From Lachnospiraceae bacterium (GTDB lineage: Bacteria > Bacillota > Clostridia > Lachnospirales > Lachnospiraceae), in the NCBI GenBank assembly GCA_022791635.1, contig JAAVZL010000053.1, positions 1 to 64,000 on the forward strand: a DNA stretch of 64,000 bases. Reading direction: 5' to 3'. A program made the translations under genes and the position numbers. Under the pieces are notes generated by a model that was not told the DNA's origin, did not search any database, and saw nothing but the letters and a program-made list of their open reading frames with translations. Of the stretch, positions 40,224 through 49,491 are shown one piece after another; the first letter of the stretch is position 1, and the number at the start of each line of letters is the position of its first letter.

Positions 40224-40264
40224 AAAAAAGGATGCCCAATACCGTCAGTTGGGCATCCTTTTTT
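40224..40264 (+). terminator. Intrinsic terminator of rpsT
   Basis: AAAAAAGGATGCCCAA pairs perfectly with TTGGGCATCCTTTTTT around a 9-base loop, eleven bases after the rpsT stop. It is a textbook bidirectional hairpin with a U run. Confidence 0.95.
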
Positions 40265-40389
40265 ATGCACACGGGCACCCGGAGGAAAATGTCAGCCGAA
40301 GCTGACGGGTGCTCGGCGCGGCGAGCAGGGACAACGCCCTGCTCGATTGATTACACACAGTCACCAAAAGGAAGCAAGGAGGCGCTGCC

Positions 40390-41370
40390 ATGAAAATGCT
40401 TGCCGAGGATATCAAAAACGGAGCCTTTAAGACCTCCTACCTTCTCTGTGGGGAGGAGGCTTATCTGCGCACCCAATACCGCAACCGCCTCATGAGCGCT
40501 CTTGCCGACCCCCAGGATACCATGAATGTTTCCCGCTTTCAGGGAAAGGGTACCCGGCCGGAGGAGCTCATTGATCTGGCGGAAACCCTCCCCTTTTTTG
40601 CCTCCCGCCGGGTAATTCTGGTGGAAGACAGCGGCTTTTTCAAGGGAAAATGCGATCTGCTGGCCAATTATCTGCCCACCATGCCTGATACGGCCTGTCT
40701 CATCTTTGTAGAGACGGAAACGGACAAGCGAAGCCGTCTTTATAAGGCTGTAAAGAATCAGGGCCGGGTGGTGGAATTTCAGACCCAGGACGAGGCTACC
40801 CTCACCAAATGGATTCTGGGCATTTTAAAAAGAGAGGGGCGTCAGATTTCCAGGCAGGCCCTTGCCCTCTTTTTAGAGCGGACAGGCACTGACATGGAGC
40901 ATATTTCCCGGGAGCTGGAAAAGCTTCTTTCCTACACCTACGGACAAGAGGCCATCACTCCCCAGGATGTGGAGGAGATCTGTACCGTCTTAATCAGCAA
41001 CCGGATTTTTGATATGATCCGCGCCATTGCTGAGAAAAAGCAGAAGCAGGCCCTTGATCTTTATTACGATCTGTTAGCCTTAAAGGAGCCGCCCATGCGG
41101 ATTCTCTTTCTCATTGCCCGCCAGTTCCAGCAGCTGCTTCTGGTCAAAAGCCTCATGGCAAAGGGTCTTGATAAAGGAGCCATTGCCTCCAAAGCTCAGA
41201 TGGCTCCCTTTGTGGCCGGACGCTGTATGAGCCAGTCCCGCAGCTTTTCCGCAGAACAACTCAAGGCCGCCGTAAAAGACTGCGTGGAGGCAGAGGAAAC
41301 CGTAAAGACCGGGCGGATGAATGATGTGTTAAGCGTGGAGCTCCTGATCCTGAAATATAGTCAAGGGTAG
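40390..41370 (+). CDS. holA: DNA polymerase III delta subunit
   Basis: The delta subunit of the clamp loader, which opens the beta clamp. The 326 residues fit the HolA family (YLLCGEEAYLRTQYRNRL at the start; FFASRRVILVEDSGFF; a central KYVEFQTQDE-like segment; and a C-terminal helical collar domain). GGAGG lies 8 bases before the ATG. Its place between rpsT and comEC is the usual one in Firmicutes. It ends 15 bases before the convergent end of comEC. Confidence 0.94.
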   Translation: MKMLAEDIKNGAFKTSYLLCGEEAYLRTQYRNRLMSALADPQDTMNVSRFQGKGTRPEELIDLAETLPFFASRRVILVEDSGFFKGKCDLLANYLPTMPDTACLIFVETETDKRSRLYKAVKNQGRVVEFQTQDEATLTKWILGILKREGRQISRQALALFLERTGTDMEHISRELEKLLSYTYGQEAITPQDVEEICTVLISNRIFDMIRAIAEKKQKQALDLYYDLLALKEPPMRILFLIARQFQQLLLVKSLMAKGLDKGAIASKAQMAPFVAGRCMSQSRSFSAEQLKAAVKDCVEAEETVKTGRMNDVLSVELLILKYSQG

Positions 41371-41385
41371 CGCTTCTTACCATCC

Positions 41386-43686
41386 TTAGTTCGTTCGAAA
41401 CCCTTCCACCCAAAAGCTCCTCCCGTCACTCCGAACGGTGATCGCTCCCTGCTCAGTGGTCAGAAGGACTCTGCTTCCTGCCTCCCGAAGACGCTCCAGC
41501 GTCTCCTCATGGGGATGGCCATAGGAATTGTCTTGCCCGCAGGAAATCAGCGTTAGGGCCGGCTGCACCCTTTGAAGCCACTCCTCTGTAGTGGAAAACC
41601 GGGATCCGTGATGGCCGGCCTTTAGAATGTCACTGCCAAGCTCCTCCGAACTTTCCAAAATTTCCCTCTCCCCGGTCTCCTCCAAATCTCCCGTCAGCAG
41701 CATGGAAAAGCTTCCGTAGGTCAATCGAAGCACAAGAGAGCCTGCATTCTTATCCCCATAGGAGGTCTCTTGTGCCGGATGCAGACAGCAAAGCTGCACA
41801 CGCTTATCCTTAAGAAGGGTTCCCGCCTTTATAAGCTTCACCTGGGTTCCCGCCCTCTCTGCCAGCCTCCAAAGTTTCACGCCTGCCTCCTCCTGAGCCG
41901 ACTGCCCGGAAAGAAGCAGCGTCCTTACTTTTATCCCTCCCGGCTCTCCCGCCTGCTCAAGGAGCTCGCCAATGCCGGAAATGTGATCCCCGTCCGTGTG
42001 AGTCACAAGCACATAATCCACTCTCCCCACTCCCCGTTCCTTGAGAAAAGGAAGAATCCGGTAACGCCCTACCTCCTTCACGTCACTGCTGCCCCCGTCA
42101 ATGAGGCAGGTCATCCCGTCCCTGGTTCTAAGAAACAATCCGTCTCCCTGTCCCACATCCAGCATAGTAAAGGAAAAGCCTCCGGTAAAACGAAGCTGCA
42201 GACAGACAAGCAGCGCCAGGATCAAAGCCACACTCCTTTTCCTCCTCGGGTATCTTCCTGTCTTTTGCCCTCTTTTCTCTTCCCCTTCTCTCTCTTCCTC
42301 CCCCCTGGCCGCTGTGAGGCAAAGCTGCCACTTCTCCTGCTCCCTGACCCTTGTCTGCCACAGAACAAAACCGCAGATTCCTCCATAGTACAAAAGCACC
42401 TGCCAGAGCTTTGGCTTTCCGCAGATGAGTACCGACCAGGGAAGCCTTAATGTTCCGGCTCCCAGGCTCTCATAAATCTGCAGAATCAACCGGCACGCCA
42501 AAGCCAGGGGCCTTGCCGCCGAAAACGAGAACATACTCACCCCAAGGGCCCCGATGCCACAGAGCATCAGCGCTCCCATCAGGGGAATAACCAAAAGATT
42601 TAGAAATATGGAATAAAGGGGAAATTCGTAGTAGAACCACTGAATCAAAGGAAGGGTCATAAGCCAAATGGAAAAGCTGAGCAAAAAGGCCTCCAAAAGT
42701 CTTTTCCTGATTGGGAAAAAAATCCCGCCAGGAGCAGGTCCGTCCGAGGCGGACTCTCCCTGCTGCCAGCATTGCCGGAGGACCGGATAGAGGACTCCCA
42801 CTCCCATGACCGCTCCAAAGGAAAGGAGAAAGGAGGCGCTTCGGACATAGAGAGGCTGTCCTGCCAGAAGAAGCAAAGCCGCAGCTGCCAGAGCCGTCAG
42901 CATATCATAGCTGCGTCCCAGAAGATCTGCTCCCACAGCCAAGGCGAACATGATCACTGCCCGGGCCGTGGAGATACTCATCCCCGTCATAGCCCCGTAT
43001 AAAATCACCAAGCTTAAGCCTACGCCTCCGGAAAGCCCGTAGGAGCATCCCCGTTTTCGCATAAGCCGATAAAGGCTCATGCCCACAATCGAGATATGCA
43101 GCCCCGAGATGGCCAGCAGATGGGACATTCCGCTCTTCTGATAAATATCTTTTGTCTCATCCCCAAGCTCTGTCTTATCCCCCAGCAGCATGGCCCTAAG
43201 AACGCCGCCTTGTTTCTCCCCAAAGAGCAGGGTACACCGTGTAGCGAGATTTTCCTGCAAACGGCGCAGAAGCTCCCCGGGCCAAAATATATGCCCGTCT
43301 AAAAGAGACGCATGCTTTGCGCTTCCCAAATGGGTGATATGCTGGGTCTGATAATAGAGCCGGCTGTCAAACTGTCCCGGGTTGGAGGGCGCCTCCGGTT
43401 CCCAGATACGATAGGGTGGTTCGATTCGTATGGTATTGCCGATAGAAAAAGCCTGCTCGGCATCGAAGTAGATTAGAAGAATTCCTTTGTCCGAAAGGTA
43501 AGAATGCTTTACATAGACTGTCTGTCCCTCTGCCCGGGGAGCAATCCGTATAATCTCCCCTGTAAGCCCCTTGGGAGGGCTTGTGCCTGCCCGGGAGGAT
43601 TTCCTCATCCAAATCCCGGGCGGCAGAAGCAAAAGCAGAGCCGTCACGGCCAGAGCAGCCATGCACAAAGGCCGTTTTTTTATCAT
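41386..43686 (-). CDS. comEC: DNA internalization protein ComEC/Rec2
   Basis: The inner-membrane channel of natural DNA uptake. The 766-residue protein has N-terminal membrane helices and an OB-like DUF4131 region, the polytopic competence domain (LLAISGLHISIVGM, SISTARAVIMF), and a C-terminal metallo-beta-lactamase domain (LDVGQGDGLFL, THTDGDHISG, LKAGHHGS) that may act as a nuclease. I chose the ATG at 43686, with AAGGAA upstream, over a frame extending to 43716. comEA lies three genes upstream. Confidence 0.95.
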   Translation of the reverse strand: MIKKRPLCMAALAVTALLLLLPPGIWMRKSSRAGTSPPKGLTGEIIRIAPRAEGQTVYVKHSYLSDKGILLIYFDAEQAFSIGNTIRIEPPYRIWEPEAPSNPGQFDSRLYYQTQHITHLGSAKHASLLDGHIFWPGELLRRLQENLATRCTLLFGEKQGGVLRAMLLGDKTELGDETKDIYQKSGMSHLLAISGLHISIVGMSLYRLMRKRGCSYGLSGGVGLSLVILYGAMTGMSISTARAVIMFALAVGADLLGRSYDMLTALAAAALLLLAGQPLYVRSASFLLSFGAVMGVGVLYPVLRQCWQQGESASDGPAPGGIFFPIRKRLLEAFLLSFSIWLMTLPLIQWFYYEFPLYSIFLNLLVIPLMGALMLCGIGALGVSMFSFSAARPLALACRLILQIYESLGAGTLRLPWSVLICGKPKLWQVLLYYGGICGFVLWQTRVREQEKWQLCLTAARGEEEREGEEKRGQKTGRYPRRKRSVALILALLVCLQLRFTGGFSFTMLDVGQGDGLFLRTRDGMTCLIDGGSSDVKEVGRYRILPFLKERGVGRVDYVLVTHTDGDHISGIGELLEQAGEPGGIKVRTLLLSGQSAQEEAGVKLWRLAERAGTQVKLIKAGTLLKDKRVQLCCLHPAQETSYGDKNAGSLVLRLTYGSFSMLLTGDLEETGEREILESSEELGSDILKAGHHGSRFSTTEEWLQRVQPALTLISCGQDNSYGHPHEETLERLREAGSRVLLTTEQGAITVRSDGRSFWVEGFRTN

Positions 43687-43699
43687 GCTTTCGATTTCC

Positions 43700-44635
43700 T
43701 TAATTGCTATTTTCAATCAAATCCAGATTGCGCTCAAATATGGTTTCAAAGCGAATGCTCTCCTGATAGGTGAGATTCGTCTCGCCGTTGATCAGGATCT
43801 GCACCTTGCTGATTCCCGGAAGCTCTGTCAGGGAATTTACAATGGAATACACCGGAATCACTTCCAGGACGTCATAGCCCTGCTCCAAAAAGCCCTTATC
43901 CAGATTTACATAGCAGATCCCATCCTTGGTGGACACACTGACAATCTTTGTCTCCGGAGGAATGGCCGGATATGCCTCCTTGGTGATAGGCCCCTTGATG
44001 AGCTGCTCCACCACCAGCTTTTCCACCGACATATTGCTGCTGTAATGAACCTCCACCCGCTCTCCAACCAGCTGGTCGCCGGTCTCATTGGCAAAGTAAA
44101 GCTGCAGGGTTGCCTTGGTATACGTGTTGATCTCATTGCCTGCATTTTCCACAAAGCTCTCCTCATTCAGGGGACCAATCGGGGTCTCATTGGAGTCCAT
44201 GAGAGCCGTATCACCAATCAGAAAGGACACATTCTCCACCTCCGGTATCTGACACAGCGTCCGCACAATGGCAGAGCGGCAGAGAATCTCATAGGGCTTC
44301 GTCATTTCCAGATAGAGCTGATCAAAGGACAGGGACAGCTGTCCCTTATCCAGCGTATAGCTCAATAGAAACACGTTGTCCGGAATGGCAGGCTTTTCTT
44401 CCCCGTCTGCCGGATTTTCCCGAAGCCTTTGCAGGAATTCCTTCAAAAGCTCCTCTGTGGTCTGCCCCTTTGGCTCATAGGGCTTTCGCACCACAGCCGT
44501 CTCTTCCTTATTGATATAATAAATCTGATATCCCTCCGGCTCCTTCGGCCCACTTTTCTGCCTCTTACAGCCTCCCAGGGCTATAAAAAGCATAAGAGCC
44601 AAAAGCAGGAAGAAAATCCGTCTGTTTCTCCTCAT
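43700..44635 (-). CDS. GerMN-domain lipoprotein
   Basis: A 311-residue lipoprotein: an N-terminal signal (RRIFFLLLALMLFIALGGC) with lipobox Cys, followed by two GerMN domains (YTLDKGQLSLSFD and ICYVNLDKGFLEQGY are the domain cores). GerM in Bacillus helps spore peptidoglycan assembly. Here the gene follows a WalK/WalR-type system, as yycH-type lipoproteins do, so it could also be a kinase accessory. The start at 44635 has GGAGGG 6 bases upstream. Confidence 0.88.
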   Translation of the reverse strand: MRRNRRIFFLLLALMLFIALGGCKRQKSGPKEPEGYQIYYINKEETAVVRKPYEPKGQTTEELLKEFLQRLRENPADGEEKPAIPDNVFLLSYTLDKGQLSLSFDQLYLEMTKPYEILCRSAIVRTLCQIPEVENVSFLIGDTALMDSNETPIGPLNEESFVENAGNEINTYTKATLQLYFANETGDQLVGERVEVHYSSNMSVEKLVVEQLIKGPITKEAYPAIPPETKIVSVSTKDGICYVNLDKGFLEQGYDVLEVIPVYSIVNSLTELPGISKVQILINGETNLTYQESIRFETIFERNLDLIENSN

Positions 44636-44680
44636 CGATTCCCTCCAAGGCTGCCGGCCGCCAAAGACACCCACGGCCGC

Positions 44681-46138
44681 CTATGCAATATAATTCAGCG
44701 GGATCCGCACGGAAAAGGTCGTCCCTTCTCCCACCTTACTGGTCACCTTGACAGCGCCCTTGTGCACCAGAATCGCGCTTCTGGTAATGGCAAGGCCAAG
44801 CCCTGTGCCGTCAATCTCATTGGAATGGGACTTATCCACCCGGTAAAAGCGTTCAAAAATATAATCCAGCGACTCCTCCGGAATCCCCATACCCGAGTCC
44901 ATCACTTTCACATAGAAAAACTTATGATCTGCGTCCAAAGATACGTGAACCCAGCCGTTTTCCTTGTTATATTTCACCGCATTTTCAATGAGATTGGTAA
45001 AGGCCAGAGTCAGCCGCCCTGCATCCACCTCTGCCGTCACCGGTCGGAAGCTCTCCAGCACCATCTCAATATTTTTCCGGCTGGCAATGGGCCGCAGCCG
45101 CTTTAAGATCAGCTCCAGAAGATCGTTCATATCCACCGGCTCAATGTTGAGATTGGCCGCCTTCTTGTCCATCTTAACCAGAGACAGAAGATCCGTGATA
45201 ATCTTATTTTCCCGCTCAATCTCCTCCGCGATATCACTCATAAACTCCTGATAGAGCTCCACCGGCGCATTCTCCTGAACCAGAAGGGAATCCGCTAACA
45301 CCTTCATAGAGGTCAGCGGGGTCTTCAGCTCATGGGACACATTGGACACAAATTCCTGGCGGGATTCGTCCAGCACACGCATCTGGTTCACAATCTTATT
45401 GAATTCCCGGGAAATCTGTTCCGTCTCCGTGTAGGATTTCACCTTCAAGTCCTCTGTGGAATGCCCCTCCGCAATCTCCTGAAGGGCATAAATCATCCGC
45501 TTCCAGGGCCTGTCCAGAAAATAGGAAATCAAAATGGCACAGGTCAGAACCAGAACGCCGCAGATCAGAATGAATATCCGGCCGTTTCTGGAAAGAATTT
45601 CCAAGTTGTCAAAAATACTGTCCGTAGACACACTCACCAGCAGGACTCCCAGAATCTTCTGGGAATCAGCCTCTTGAATGGGGATTGTCATCTCAATGTA
45701 GCGCTTGGTGGAAAGCTGATTGGTGGTCTCCCCCTGAAAACAGCGGATGACCTCCTCGGAAACCACTAGCTTCCCCTCTATGAGCCCGTAGGTATCCCTT
45801 ATCACCTTAAAATTCTCATCAATGATAATAATCCGCCCGTCATAGAGGTTGGAGAGCTGCGCCAGCTCCCCTCCGATAAGCTCGGAAGAGGGATCCTTCA
45901 GATAATTGTAGCTTAAGAGCTGATTGGACAGAATCCGGCACTGGTTCTGGACATCGGTCCCCCGCACGTGAATGGCCCGCTCCTTGTAGCTGTCCAGAAT
46001 TCCGCTCGCCACAATCAGCATGGGAAGCCAGCCTGCCGCCAAAAGGACCAGAAGAATCCGGAATTTCAAGCTTTTTAAATATGTAATAATGACTCTATGC
46101 CTGGAAATAATAGCCCACTCCCCACTTTGTGTGAACAT
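44681..46138 (-). CDS. Sensor histidine kinase (WalK/PhoR-like)
   Basis: A membrane histidine kinase. It has a TM helix (ILLVLLAAGWLPMLIVASG), an extracytoplasmic sensor of about 130 residues, a second TM helix (IFILICGVLVLTCAILISYF), HAMP, the H-box FVSNVSHELKTPLTS, the N-box NLIENAVKYN, and the G boxes GMGIPEE and GTGLGLAI. The start is uncertain: no ATG near the response-regulator stop has a clear ribosome site. I give the ATG at 46138; TTG at 46069 is also possible. It overlaps the regulator, so translation is probably coupled. Confidence 0.9.
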   Translation of the reverse strand: MFTQSGEWAIISRHRVIITYLKSLKFRILLVLLAAGWLPMLIVASGILDSYKERAIHVRGTDVQNQCRILSNQLLSYNYLKDPSSELIGGELAQLSNLYDGRIIIIDENFKVIRDTYGLIEGKLVVSEEVIRCFQGETTNQLSTKRYIEMTIPIQEADSQKILGVLLVSVSTDSIFDNLEILSRNGRIFILICGVLVLTCAILISYFLDRPWKRMIYALQEIAEGHSTEDLKVKSYTETEQISREFNKIVNQMRVLDESRQEFVSNVSHELKTPLTSMKVLADSLLVQENAPVELYQEFMSDIAEEIERENKIITDLLSLVKMDKKAANLNIEPVDMNDLLELILKRLRPIASRKNIEMVLESFRPVTAEVDAGRLTLAFTNLIENAVKYNKENGWVHVSLDADHKFFYVKVMDSGMGIPEESLDYIFERFYRVDKSHSNEIDGTGLGLAITRSAILVHKGAVKVTSKVGEGTTFSVRIPLNYIA

Positions 46139-46781
46139 ACTTGGGTTCACTTGGATTTGTCTCAATCTTCTCCCGGAGGCGCCGGATATGCACGTCCACC
46201 GTCCGCACGTCTCCCGGATACTCATAGCCCCACACCGTATTCAGGAGGCTCTCCCGTCCATAGACCTTGCCGGGATTTAAGGCCATCAGCTCCAGCAGAT
46301 CAAACTCCTTTGCCGTGAGATTGATCTCCTTTCCGGCAATAAACAGGCGGCGGCTCTCCAGATCCATCTTAAGCTCCGAAGCCTCCACAAGCTTTCCCTT
46401 GCTCCCCTTCTCCGGCCGGCCGGTTCTGCGCATAATGGCCTTGATGCGGGCCTTGATCTCCAGAATATTAAAGGGCTTGGTGATATAGTCGTCGGCTCCG
46501 TACTCCAGGCCCAGAATCTTATCCATATCATCTCCCTTGGCAGTCAGCATGACAATGGGCATATTGGAAAATTCACGGATCTGCTGGCAGACCTCAAAGC
46601 CGTCCATCTTGGGCAGCATCACATCCAGAAGGACAATATCGTATTCCTTACTCTTCGCGTACTCTAAGGCTTCCTCTCCGTCATAGGCGCAGTCCACTTC
46701 CATTCCGTCCTGCTCCAGACTAAAACGCAGTCCCTTTACAATCAGCTTCTCGTCGTCAACTACCAATACCTTTTTTGCCAT
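46095..46781 (-). CDS. OmpR/PhoB-family response regulator (WalR-like)
   Basis: A 228-residue DNA-binding response regulator. The receiver domain has the acidic pair DDE, the phospho-Asp in LLDVMLPKMDG, the Thr in MLTAKGDD and the Lys in DDYITKPFN. The winged-helix output domain ends DVHIRRLREKIE...KWGVGYYF. Similarity to WalR/YycF and the adjoining kinase suggest control of cell-wall turnover genes, but PhoP-like roles are possible. It is first in a regulator-kinase-GerMN-comEC run on the minus strand. Confidence 0.93.
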   Translation of the reverse strand: MAKKVLVVDDEKLIVKGLRFSLEQDGMEVDCAYDGEEALEYAKSKEYDIVLLDVMLPKMDGFEVCQQIREFSNMPIVMLTAKGDDMDKILGLEYGADDYITKPFNILEIKARIKAIMRRTGRPEKGSKGKLVEASELKMDLESRRLFIAGKEINLTAKEFDLLELMALNPGKVYGRESLLNTVWGYEYPGDVRTVDVHIRRLREKIETNPSEPKYVHTKWGVGYYFQA

Positions 46782-46794
46782 TTTCCCGCCTCTT

Positions 46795-47391
46795 TCACAC
46801 TGTTATCTGATCCTTGATCTTCTCAAAAACCCGCTCCTTGATTCCCGGAATCTGCATCAGCTCCTCAATGGTCCCAAATCCGCCATGCTGCTCCCGGTAG
46901 TTCAGGATATCCTCTGCCTTGGACTCCCCGATTCCCCGAAGGGTCGTAAGCTCCTGCACCGTAGCCGTATTCAGATTCACCAGGCTGCTCTTCTGCTCGT
47001 CAGCCTGTTCCTCAAGCTTTTGTGCCTCCTCCCTGGAGGGCACCTCTATCTTTTGTCCGTCTGTCATATGCTCCGCCAGATTCAGCCAGGTGTCCGCCGC
47101 CTCCGGTGTCATACCGCCGGCCGCCTCCACGGCCTCTCCGATTCTGGCCTCTGCCGCCAGAACGTAGACCCCTGGATTTGCCACCTGTCCGCAGACATAA
47201 ACGCAGATCCTGGCCGGCGCTTCTTCTACCCCTGCCTCCCTGCCAGGCTCGGCTTCTCTCTCATTGGTACTTGGAAGCTCCTCCCCCGGCTCTTCGCTGT
47301 CGTACAACAGATCCTGCTTTTTACAGGCAGCAAGAGTCAAAAGCAGAAGGAGCGTCAGACTTAACAGACTTTTGTTTATCACCTTCATCAT
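46795..47391 (-). CDS. comEA: Competence DNA receptor ComEA-like, lipoprotein form
   Basis: A 198-residue protein that binds incoming DNA at the cell surface. A signal with lipobox (LLLLTLAACKK) replaces the usual TM anchor. It is followed by a Glu-rich linker, an SLBB domain (ICVYVCGQVANPGVYVL) and a C-terminal helix-hairpin-helix pair (VNLNTATVQELTTLRGIGESKAE, FGTIEELMQIPGIKE). I chose the ATG at 47391, preceded by a GGA-containing purine stretch; the longer frame to 47493 lacks a signal-like start. With comEC it suggests natural competence potential. Confidence 0.9.
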   Translation of the reverse strand: MMKVINKSLLSLTLLLLLTLAACKKQDLLYDSEEPGEELPSTNEREAEPGREAGVEEAPARICVYVCGQVANPGVYVLAAEARIGEAVEAAGGMTPEAADTWLNLAEHMTDGQKIEVPSREEAQKLEEQADEQKSSLVNLNTATVQELTTLRGIGESKAEDILNYREQHGGFGTIEELMQIPGIKERVFEKIKDQITV

Positions 47392-47496
47392 TTCCCGAAT
47401 CCTTTCCCTGCGGATCCGGTCCCCTCTGATGCAGACACTCTTAGTGTAGCTGATTTTCCGGATGATTACAACCTTTTTTTCAAGGACGTGCAAGCC

Positions 47497-47928
47497 CTAC
47501 TCCCATTTAAACAGCACCACCCCTACAATGGCAATCACCATCCCCAGAATTTTGCGCCACTCGAGTGCTGCCCGCTCTACCCCAAACAGACCGAAGAGCT
47601 CAATCAGATAGGCCACAATCAGCTGAGAGATCACAATCAGCATCACGGCTTTGGCAGGCCCGAGGCTGTTCATGCTCTGAATCACCGTAAAGGTAATAAA
47701 GGCGCCGATGACACCTCCCAAAAGCATGTATTTTGGGCTCACCTGGAAGACATTCATCAGGTTCTCCCGCTCCCGAAAAAGCCAAACGGCCAGGCAGGTG
47801 AAAAGGGCGGAGAACTGCACCCAGCTTGCGGACGCCCACATGCTGCTGCTTTTCGTCACCGCCGTGTTAAATACACCCTGAATGCTCATCAGAGCCCCGG
47901 AAATCAGGGCAATAAAAATTCCAATCAT
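47497..47928 (-). CDS. DMT-superfamily small transporter (YdcZ/DUF606 type)
   Basis: A 143-residue membrane protein with five predicted helices (IFIALISGALMSIQGVFN, WVQFSALFTCLAVWLF, MLLGGVIGAFITFTVI, AVMLIVISQLIVAYLIELF, LGMVIAIVGVVLF). The GxFN in the first helix and GPAKAVMLIVISQL fit the DUF606 branch of the drug/metabolite transporter superfamily, which usually works as pairs. No second half-transporter is adjacent. AAGGAGG precedes the ATG. Confidence 0.85.
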   Translation of the reverse strand: MIGIFIALISGALMSIQGVFNTAVTKSSSMWASASWVQFSALFTCLAVWLFRERENLMNVFQVSPKYMLLGGVIGAFITFTVIQSMNSLGPAKAVMLIVISQLIVAYLIELFGLFGVERAALEWRKILGMVIAIVGVVLFKWE

Positions 47929-47960
47929 AGCAAAGCCTCCTTAAAAGAGTTCCCTGAGGC

Positions 47961-47981
47961 CGGCTGCTTCCTCTGCAGCCG
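47961..47981 (-). terminator. Possible terminator between the solute-binding protein and transporter genes
   Basis: CGGCTGC and GCAGCCG form a perfect 7-base-pair stem around a 7-base loop, downstream of the solute-binding protein gene. The U run after it is poor, so termination may be weak. Confidence 0.4.
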
Positions 47982-48090
47982 CCCCATCTTTCGTAGTAGT
48001 ATAACCCGCTGACGCAATTTCATGCGAATCATACCGGCTTTCTCTATGACTGGATTTTATTTCCCAGCATAAATCCTTGTTGGTTCCTGC

Positions 48091-49476
48091 CTATTCCTGT
48101 GTCTGAAGCTGGGCCTGTACGGCCTGATTCACAGCCTCAATCTCGGTGCGCACATCATTCCCCCGCCAGATATTAGAAAAGACAATCTCCATCTCAATCC
48201 AATAATTCGACAGATCCGTGATCTTCGGAACCTCCACGGAATCCTCGTACTGCGCAATCAAAAGCTGCATCTCGTCGTTGGCATAGCCGACTCCTATCTT
48301 AACCGGCATCTTATTTGCCATGGAATACAGACTGTCCACCTTATCGTAAGTGAGATATCTTGCAAATTCCTTTGCCAGCTCCCGCTCTCTGGAGTAGGCA
48401 TTGACAGCCACGGAATTGGTCACGGAAAGCCCCTTGGTGTGAAGCTCCTCCGTCAAATCCGGCACCTGTGCGATCCCGTAAAAATACCCGTTGTCTGCAG
48501 GCTGTTCCTCCGGCTGTACCTCCTCAGACGCAGTCTCCTCTGTGCTCTCTCCTTCTGCCTCCCCTTCGCCTTCCGTCTCCTCCGCAGGAACCTGATACAC
48601 CAGCCCCTCGGCAATAGCCGCATCCAGTCTGGCGATGGCATCGGTTTTCGCAATGGTATAGACAATCTTTCCGTCAATAAACTCCTGAAGCACATCGTCT
48701 GTGGTGACCTCGTCCGCATCAATGGCAAAGAAGGCGTTGAGGCTCTGATAGTACTCCAGACATTGGATAATCTCCTCCGCCGACAGCTGAACCTCCGCCT
48801 TGTTGTCTCCCGTAGGCCCTCCAAGGTTCACATAATTTGCCACAAAAAAGAAATTAAAGAAAATGTCCGCCACATTCCATTTGAAAATGCTCTCCACCCT
48901 CTCCGTGGCGGAGCTCCCCTCAAAATTATCCGCATAAGTCAGAATCTCGTCAATGGTCTCAGGCGCTTTATCCGTATATCCCTTATTGTAAAGGAGGAAG
49001 CAGGTCTCAAAATAAAAAGGATAGGCCATCAGCTTTCCCCCGCAGGTTGCGGCGTCCAGGGCCTTCTGGGGAAAGGATTCTTCCAGCTCCTTCTGGGTAA
49101 AGCTGTCATTCTCCACCGCAAGACCCGAAAGCCGCGCCTTTTCCAGAAGCTCACTGGAGGTCACAAATAAATCCGGCCCGCCCAGATCGGAGATACTGGC
49201 CGTATTAATATGTTCAATGTAATCCACCGCCGTAACCAGCTGCAGGGTGATTTCTACCTGATGCTGCTTTTCAAATTCTCCTGCCGCTTCCACCAGATAA
49301 GCGTTCAGCTTGTCATCCGTATACCAGAGGGTAAGCTTTGACTTCTCCTTCGCAAGCTCCTCCTCCATCATTCTCTGCTGTTCCCGGTGATAGTTAGCCG
49401 CCACCTGCGACATCTGGGAGAACACCAGAATCACACAGAAAATGGCAAAGGCTCTTCGATATAGTTTCTGTCTCAT
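48091..49476 (-). CDS. Extracellular solute-binding protein, orphan, with acidic insert
   Basis: A family 1 (MalE-like) substrate-binding protein of 461 residues. An N-terminal hydrophobic segment (FAIFCVILVFSQMSQVAANY) has no lipobox at the expected place, so it may be a membrane-anchor helix. LTLWYTDD begins the first lobe, and FYFETCFLLYNKG and NSVAVNAYSRERELAKEFARYL mark family positions. Residues ~290-325 are a run of Glu/Gly/Ser/Thr/Pro (EGEGEAEGESTEET) inside the domain, probably a disordered surface loop. No ABC permease or ATPase is adjacent, so its transporter is elsewhere or it acts as a sensor partner. AAAGGA precedes the ATG. Confidence 0.82.
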   Translation of the reverse strand: MRQKLYRRAFAIFCVILVFSQMSQVAANYHREQQRMMEEELAKEKSKLTLWYTDDKLNAYLVEAAGEFEKQHQVEITLQLVTAVDYIEHINTASISDLGGPDLFVTSSELLEKARLSGLAVENDSFTQKELEESFPQKALDAATCGGKLMAYPFYFETCFLLYNKGYTDKAPETIDEILTYADNFEGSSATERVESIFKWNVADIFFNFFFVANYVNLGGPTGDNKAEVQLSAEEIIQCLEYYQSLNAFFAIDADEVTTDDVLQEFIDGKIVYTIAKTDAIARLDAAIAEGLVYQVPAEETEGEGEAEGESTEETASEEVQPEEQPADNGYFYGIAQVPDLTEELHTKGLSVTNSVAVNAYSRERELAKEFARYLTYDKVDSLYSMANKMPVKIGVGYANDEMQLLIAQYEDSVEVPKITDLSNYWIEMEIVFSNIWRGNDVRTEIEAVNQAVQAQLQTQE

Positions 49477-49491
49477 AAAGCATTCCTTTTC

